Assembly (NCBI RefSeq): GCF_003387475.1
Contig: NZ_QUNO01000022.1
Location: 62,001 to 126,000, forward strand
Length of the DNA: 64,000 nt
Direction: 5' to 3'
Source of the DNA: Kutzneria buriramensis
GTDB taxonomy: Bacteria > Actinomycetota > Actinomycetes > Mycobacteriales > Pseudonocardiaceae
In this document: positions 59,543-64,000 of the stretch, in pieces
Position numbering within the stretch: position 1 is the stretch's first letter
How the letters are laid out: each line of letters begins with the position of its first letter
Position numbers and translations under genes: made by a program
The notes under the pieces: generated by a model
What the model saw: the letters and a program-made list of their open reading frames with translations, nothing else
What the model was told of the DNA's origin: nothing
Databases searched by the model: none

Positions 59543-60425
59543 ACAGCCCCCGCCCTACGTTCCGCTGGGCGACGTCGTACGCCAGCTCGACTACGTGTGC
59601 GCCATCGCCCCCAGCGATCACGATCGCGGTCGCAAGCCGACCAAGCGGGCTCCGCTGGCGGTCATCGAACAGCGGTTGGCGGAGCTGGCCCTTGCTCGTC
59701 TGCACCTCGGTCTGCCCTTCCCGGCTCCTACGGTGTTGTGCACCCTGGGCCAGGACCCACTCGAGTACTGGTCCGCCACGGTGAACGACGGCGACGCCAC
59801 ATGCGCAGATCTCGGCCGGCTCTGGCGGTGCCACCTCGGGCACGGCCTGACCGTCGTCAGCGCCGGCAGCAAAGGCCGTGAGCAAGCACGGACCGCGATG
59901 ACCGCGTTCGTCGCGATGCCGGCCTTGCTCTCGCGGTTCACGCTGCGAATCCTCGTGAACGGTCCGGAATGGGGCACTCAGCTCTACATGAAAAATCTGG
60001 CCGCCGACCTGAGTGTTCTGCGCCCGTTGTGGGGTCTGCCAGCCCATGACCCGCACTCGATGGTCCCGCTGAGCCGGCGGCTGCTGGTGGAAGTGGTGCA
60101 CGGTCAGCAGTCGGGCAACATGGCCAGGACCTTCGTCAACGATCTTCTTCGCCAAGCGGGGTTGTCCGCGCCGGCCATGCTGGCCACGGCCGCCGATACC
60201 GCCAAGGTCCGGTTCGTGACAACAAGCCGCACCCCCGCTGCGGGCAAGGAGACCGCGCTATCGCAGTGGCGGTACGGCATCCGACCTGACGGCACGCTGT
60301 TTGCGGTCGTGGCCGGCGGAATCCACAGCCTGCTGACACCCGGGGGAGAACCCCGCACCTGGCGCGCGCCGGCCACACAGAACTTCCACGCTGCCGAGGC
60401 CGGGCGGGCGTTCGGCCGTGTCTGA
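59535..60425 (+). CDS. Unknown protein of the coupled operon
   Basis: A 296-aa soluble protein starting at ATG 59535 within the NTPase gene's 3' end. It includes DYVCAIAPSDHDRGRKPTKRAPLAVIEQRLAEL, CADLGRLWRCHLGHGLTVV and KNLAADLSVLRPLWGLPAHDPHSM. No family recognised. It overlaps both neighbours by 8 nt, so translation is likely coupled. Confidence 0.5.
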   Translation: MPEQPPPYVPLGDVVRQLDYVCAIAPSDHDRGRKPTKRAPLAVIEQRLAELALARLHLGLPFPAPTVLCTLGQDPLEYWSATVNDGDATCADLGRLWRCHLGHGLTVVSAGSKGREQARTAMTAFVAMPALLSRFTLRILVNGPEWGTQLYMKNLAADLSVLRPLWGLPAHDPHSMVPLSRRLLVEVVHGQQSGNMARTFVNDLLRQAGLSAPAMLATAADTAKVRFVTTSRTPAAGKETALSQWRYGIRPDGTLFAVVAGGIHSLLTPGGEPRTWRAPATQNFHAAEAGRAFGRV

Positions 60426-60933
60426 GCTGACCTGCGCTCCCACAGTCGTCGGAGTTGTTCGCTGGCCCCTGGTCGACAAGGACCAGGCCGCCGCCGTGCA
60501 TGCGAGCCTGACGGACCTGACCCGCTGCATCGACGTGATCACGGTGACCGCGGTCGTCCACCTCGGCCGCCGCGACGAGCTGGTGACCCGCCTCGCGGCG
60601 GCGCTGCGCGCCGTCGCCCGGGTGGCCGCGGACCTGGGCCTCGGCTTCTGTCTGCCCGCTGCTGTTCCCCCGGTCGAACGCGTGCAGGACGCTCTCCGCG
60701 AGCTCGGAACGGAGCTGAGCGCAGTCCGATGCGCGGTGCGCTGCCAGATCGACTCCGACATGGTCACGCTGCCGGTCACCGGAACCCGGCTGGACGCCAC
60801 CGCGCAGTGGATCGTGGCCGTCGCGGCCTATTGCCAGGTCATGCCCAGCGTCCTCGCCGCGGCCAGCGCCGAGCCCAGCAGCCCTGTGGTCGCGCTGAGC
60901 CAGGGCGGCTACTGCCCGCCCACGGTCTCGTGA
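60418..60933 (+). CDS. Unknown small helical protein of the coupled operon
   Basis: A 171-aa protein, GTG 60418, overlapping the previous gene by 8 nt. Mostly helical with DLTRCIDVITVTAVVHLGRRDELVTRLAAALRAVARVAADLG. No motif recognised. It is followed after 9 nt by the next start. Confidence 0.45.
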   Translation: MSELTCAPTVVGVVRWPLVDKDQAAAVHASLTDLTRCIDVITVTAVVHLGRRDELVTRLAAALRAVARVAADLGLGFCLPAAVPPVERVQDALRELGTELSAVRCAVRCQIDSDMVTLPVTGTRLDATAQWIVAVAAYCQVMPSVLAAASAEPSSPVVALSQGGYCPPTVS

Positions 60934-60942
60934 CCGCGCGTC

Positions 60943-61530
60943 GTGAGCAGCCCGCCGACGACCGGCACCGACCGCTCGGGGTGGGGACCCGGCGTATTCA
61001 CGGCCGACCGGCTGCACTGGGTCAGTCGGTCGGCGCAGCCGCTGCGCCACGGAGATCAGCTGTACTGGATCGCGGCGTGCGGAGCGGTGGCCCGGCGGTT
61101 GCCGCGACTGTTCGCCAAGCACTGGCCCTTCTGCGCAGCCTGCAGTTCCCTGTGCCCGACGCCGGAGGCCGAACGAGTCGGCCTCCGTATCGAGCGCCGC
61201 GCCGTGCGGGAGTTCGGCGATGAGCGAGCACGGCCTGCAACCCGGCACGCGCAACACCCTCACGGCGAGCACGGTCTCCGCGGCTATGCAAGCCGGCGCC
61301 GTCTACGGCGACGTGATCGTGCACGGCACCGGTGTGCCCGGCCGCGTTGTTCCCGCGCAGCTGCCGCCCGTGCCCGCCCACTTCACCGACCGCGAAGACC
61401 TGCGCCACCAGCTTGGCACCCTGGTCGCGCAGCCCCACACCAAACGGCGCCCGAGGATCGTGGTGCTGACCGGCCCCGCGGGCATCGGCAAGTCCGCGCT
61501 GGCGACGTTCGTGGCCACCGAACACCGTGA
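60943..61530 (+). CDS. Small Cys-rich protein with an anomalous 3' end
   Basis: A 195-aa frame from GTG 60943. The first 90 or so residues look real (FTADRLHWVSRSAQPLRHGDQLYWIAACGAVARRL, then HWPFCAACSSLCP). From about 61215 the composition becomes Arg/Pro-rich and the frame runs 311 nt into the STAND gene. Either the gene truly overlaps that far, or a frameshift has removed a stop close to 61220. The true protein is probably about 95 aa. Confidence 0.4.
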   Translation: MSSPPTTGTDRSGWGPGVFTADRLHWVSRSAQPLRHGDQLYWIAACGAVARRLPRLFAKHWPFCAACSSLCPTPEAERVGLRIERRAVREFGDERARPATRHAQHPHGEHGLRGYASRRRLRRRDRARHRCARPRCSRAAAARARPLHRPRRPAPPAWHPGRAAPHQTAPEDRGADRPRGHRQVRAGDVRGHRTP

Positions 61531-63367
61531 TCAGTTCGCAGACGGCCAGCTCGTGCTCGACTTGCGCGGCAGCTGGCCGCGCCAACCCGCCGGCGACCGC
61601 ATGCACGCCGGCCTGGCGCAGTTCCTGCGCGCGCTCGGCGTGCCGCCTCAGAACGTCCCGGCCGACGCCGGCGAGGCCGCGACCCAGTACCGGACGCAGA
61701 CCGCCGACCGGCGGCTGGTCGTGCTGTTGGAGGACGTCGCCAGCTGGGACGCCGTGCGGGCCCTGCTGCCGGCCTCCGCCCACGCCTTGGTGCTGGTCAC
61801 GACCCGCACCTCGCTCGGGCCGGCGGCCATTCTCGACGGCGCCGTCGTCCTGCAGCTGCAGCCGCTGCCCAGCAGCGCCATCCGCGACCTGATCATCGGC
61901 ATCCTCGGCGACAACCGGGCTAGCGCCGAGATGGAGGCGCTGGACGAGCTGATTGCCTTCTGCGGCGGAAGCCCGATGGCCGCGGGCTTGGCTGCGGCCA
62001 CCCTCGTGCTGCAGCCGCAGCGATCCGTGCACTCCCTGCTCACAGAGCTGGCCGCCACGTCCAGCCACGCCCCTCAAGGACCCCACGTGCCCGCTTTGGA
62101 CTTGGCCTACAACGCGCTCGACCGCACCCTGCAGCTGCTGTACCGGCTGCTGGGACACTGGCCGGGCGCCACTGTGGACGTCGGCGTCGTGTCCGCGGCC
62201 CTGGTCTGTTCGAACGCGACCGCGGAACAACACCTTCATGCCCTGACCCAGGCGGAGCTGTTCGAGCCGGCCGGGCCTGGCCGATGGCGGCGACAAGCCA
62301 CGGTGCTGGAACACGAACGGACCGTGGCCTGGCAGGTTCCGACCGAACAGGTGCACGACCTGCTGCACCGAATCGGCGACTACTACCTGGCCAGGACCAG
62401 CGCCGTCGACCAACTCGCCACGCCGCACCGGACCCGCCCGAGCACCTACGTCCCCGACTACCAGCTCGACTCCGTACCCGAGCTCGACCGCGACGCGGCC
62501 ATGGACTGGTTGAGCGACGAACTCGCCAACGTGCTCGCCGCCGCCCAAGCCGTCTACGACATCGGCCTGCACCTGCTGTGCTGGACGTTGTTGGACGCGA
62601 CCTGGCCGGTGCTGCTCGAACGCAAGCACTACGAGCTACGGGAGCCCATCGACTGGCTGTTCCTGTCCGCGGCCCGTGCCCTGGGAGAGCCGTGGAAGGT
62701 GGCCGAGGCGGCCAAACGGCGGGGCATGTTCCAGCACAGCGCCCGCCGCAACGCGCTGGCGAAGGCTGACCTCTCGATGGCCCGCACGATCTGGACCGGC
62801 CTGGGTGCCTGGGCCGAAGCCGCGGGCGCCACCGAACAACTCGCCCTGGTCGAACGGTCCGACGGCGACCCGCATCACGCGATCAAGCTGCTGCGCGATT
62901 GCCTGCATGTCCACCGCGAACTCGGATCCTCTGACCGCACGATCGCGCTGACCATGAACAACCTCGCGGCCACCTACCTGGCCGTCGGCGAAGCCGGCGA
63001 GGCACTGCCGTTGGCTTCCCGCGCCGAGCAGCTGCTTGCGAGCCCGCAGATGCAACCACCCGACCCGTACAACCTGGCCCGAGTCCGGATCACGCGTGGC
63101 CGGATCCACACGGCACTCGGGCAGTACGACCGCGCCGGCTCAACGTTGGCCACTGCGGTCACTGAGCTGCAGCGACTCGGCGCGCCGAAAGAAGAAGCTG
63201 AAGCACGCATGGCGCGGGCGGAGCTCGCCCGTCGTGTCGGCGACACCGACGTGGCCCGCGAACACCTCATGGCGGCCGAGGCCCTGTTCGAGGCGGTAGC
63301 CAGCCCCCGCGCTGCCGAGGCGCGGATCCTGCTCGCCGCCTGCCCTGACCCCGAATCGACCTCGTGA
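61220..63367 (+). CDS. STAND NTPase with NB-ARC-like core and TPR-like repeats
   Basis: A 715-aa protein; ATG 61220 with gggag 7 nt upstream. The NB-ARC-like core has Walker A VVLTGPAGIGKSALAT (near residue 79), Walker B RRLVVLLEDVASWD, sensor-like VLVTTRTSL and a GLPL-like CGGSPMAAGLA. A winged-helix region follows (DLAYNALDRTLQLLYRLL), then TPR-like repeats (IALTMNNLAATYLAVGEAGEALPLASRAEQLL and others). STAND proteins act as signal-dependent switches in regulation or defence. No effector domain is visible at the N-terminus, which is only about 75 residues. Confidence 0.85.
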   Translation: MSEHGLQPGTRNTLTASTVSAAMQAGAVYGDVIVHGTGVPGRVVPAQLPPVPAHFTDREDLRHQLGTLVAQPHTKRRPRIVVLTGPAGIGKSALATFVATEHRDQFADGQLVLDLRGSWPRQPAGDRMHAGLAQFLRALGVPPQNVPADAGEAATQYRTQTADRRLVVLLEDVASWDAVRALLPASAHALVLVTTRTSLGPAAILDGAVVLQLQPLPSSAIRDLIIGILGDNRASAEMEALDELIAFCGGSPMAAGLAAATLVLQPQRSVHSLLTELAATSSHAPQGPHVPALDLAYNALDRTLQLLYRLLGHWPGATVDVGVVSAALVCSNATAEQHLHALTQAELFEPAGPGRWRRQATVLEHERTVAWQVPTEQVHDLLHRIGDYYLARTSAVDQLATPHRTRPSTYVPDYQLDSVPELDRDAAMDWLSDELANVLAAAQAVYDIGLHLLCWTLLDATWPVLLERKHYELREPIDWLFLSAARALGEPWKVAEAAKRRGMFQHSARRNALAKADLSMARTIWTGLGAWAEAAGATEQLALVERSDGDPHHAIKLLRDCLHVHRELGSSDRTIALTMNNLAATYLAVGEAGEALPLASRAEQLLASPQMQPPDPYNLARVRITRGRIHTALGQYDRAGSTLATAVTELQRLGAPKEEAEARMARAELARRVGDTDVAREHLMAAEALFEAVASPRAAEARILLAACPDPESTS

Positions 63368-64000
63368 CCGCCCCGAGCCGATGCGGTCGCGAACAGCGAC
63401 GCACGACGCACGGCCGGCCATCGCAACCCGACCTCGGAGTGAACGTGATTGCGGACAGGGCCTCGGAGATGTCCCAGCCCAGCCTGCGGCCCGCCACCGC
63501 CCGGCTATACCGCCTCCTAGCCGCCGCGCACCGTGGCCCGCACGCGACCGTCTCGATCGCCGCGGCGGTCGTCGACGTCGACGACGGCACCGCCGGCGAG
63601 TACCTGGACGAACTCGTCGCCGCTGACCTGCTCGAGCGCGAGCAGGACCGCTACACCTATCCCGAACCGGCGCGCGCCAGCGCCCGCCGCCACAGCGCCG
63701 AGCTAGACACCGACCAGGACCGCCGCAACGCCCAGATCGCCATCGCTACCGCCCTGCTGAAGGAGGCGGCGCCGCGGGAGTACAGCATCCTGCCGGCCCG
63801 GCCGCGTCCGGGCCTCGACTACGCCGCCCACAAGCCCGGGACGCGGACCCCGTTCACCAGTGACCAGGCCCTTGCCTGGTTCGACTGGCACCGCCCGAAC
63901 GTGATCGCCGCGCAGGCGGCGATGAAAAACCTCGGCCGGCACGACCTCGCGTGGCGGCTGGCTGTCGCCTTGTGGGGACATGGCCTCTACCGGCACGGCG
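63364..64000 (+). CDS. STAND/TPR-associated protein, partial at the window edge
   Basis: An open frame runs from GTG 63364 (overlapping the STAND stop as GTGA; GTG 63439 is a downstream alternative) to the end of the window. It contains LRPATARLYRLLAAAHRGPHATVSIAAAVVDVDDGTAGEYLDELVAADLLEREQDRYTY, the winged-helix found after NB-ARC domains. ALAWFDWHRPNVIAAQAAMKNLGRHDLAWRLAVALWGHGLY then opens the repeat region. It lacks its own NTPase core, so it resembles the C-terminal half of a STAND protein. Confidence 0.7.
   Translation, partial: MTAPSRCGREQRRTTHGRPSQPDLGVNVIADRASEMSQPSLRPATARLYRLLAAAHRGPHATVSIAAAVVDVDDGTAGEYLDELVAADLLEREQDRYTYPEPARASARRHSAELDTDQDRRNAQIAIATALLKEAAPREYSILPARPRPGLDYAAHKPGTRTPFTSDQALAWFDWHRPNVIAAQAAMKNLGRHDLAWRLAVALWGHGLYRHG

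Noticed and set aside
1..64000. tRNA or rRNA genes and CRISPR arrays
   Set aside because: No cloverleaf-like or rRNA-like sequence and no regularly spaced repeats were noticed on reading; not tested computationally.

Overview
The window is very GC-rich DNA with pervasive GTG starts, GTGA/ATGA gene overlaps, a WhiB-family protein, an EspR-like regulator and BTAD/LysM and STAND architectures. Together these point to an actinomycete (probably Pseudonocardiales or a relative; inference). Housekeeping genes, rRNA and tRNA are absent. ParA-like ATPases, a tyrosine recombinase, a complete transposon, many small zinc-ribbon proteins and DNA-modification-like genes suggest a large plasmid or integrative element.

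Layout. 1-0.85 kb: a ribbon-helix-helix-like protein closed by a hairpin. 1.2-13.0 kb: a compact Tad/Flp-type pilus or secretion operon (lipoprotein, secreted protein, SAF/CpaB-like, CpaE-like, CpaF/TadA ATPase, TadB, TadC, four small pilin-like proteins sharing an ERGGG motif, and a 1,225-aa LysM/BTAD membrane protein), ended by hairpins at 13.05-13.28 kb. 13.8-14.9 kb: a possible replication or DNA-binding protein behind a large dyad. 15.0-21.9 kb (minus): ParA-like, unknown, unknown, VWA and MoxR-type AAA+ genes, facing a small regulator across a perfect palindromic operator. 22.65-23.4 kb: an orphan ImuA-like gene.

23,875-31,578 is an intact 7,704-bp Tn402/Tn5053-type transposon: terminal repeats, internal transposase-binding repeats, a perfect 5-bp target duplication (gacca), tniA-tniB-two tandem tniQ genes-resolvase, plus a MarR-type regulator and a zinc-ribbon protein. 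It appears to have landed between the ribosome-binding site and the start codon of a zinc-finger/coiled-coil gene.

31.7-39.8 kb: a membrane protein, a tandem-HTH regulator, then a palindrome-controlled run of genes with an N6-methylase-like protein lacking its catalytic motif, a Mom-like protein and a DpdA-like transglycosylase (7-deazaguanine DNA modification family) with small zinc-ribbon and winged-helix partners. I regard this as the most interesting system here: a candidate DNA hypermodification locus. 40-47.5 kb: YdjM-like hydrolase, FAD oxidoreductase, a divergent nitric oxide synthase oxygenase, YczE-like membrane protein, a GGDEF-variant protein and WhiB. 47.9-50.4 kb: EspR-like regulator, ImmA/IrrE protease and a polytopic membrane protein. 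51-55.2 kb: zinc-finger coiled-coil protein with an internal 167-bp duplication, tyrosine recombinase and an unknown gene. 55.4-57.8 kb: aminoglycoside phosphotransferase-like kinase and an XRE/TPR regulator. 58.0-64.0 kb: a translationally coupled run of zinc-ribbon proteins, a P-loop kinase-like protein, unknowns and two STAND/TPR-type proteins, the last cut by the window edge.

All functional calls come from reading motifs by eye; no database search was possible.
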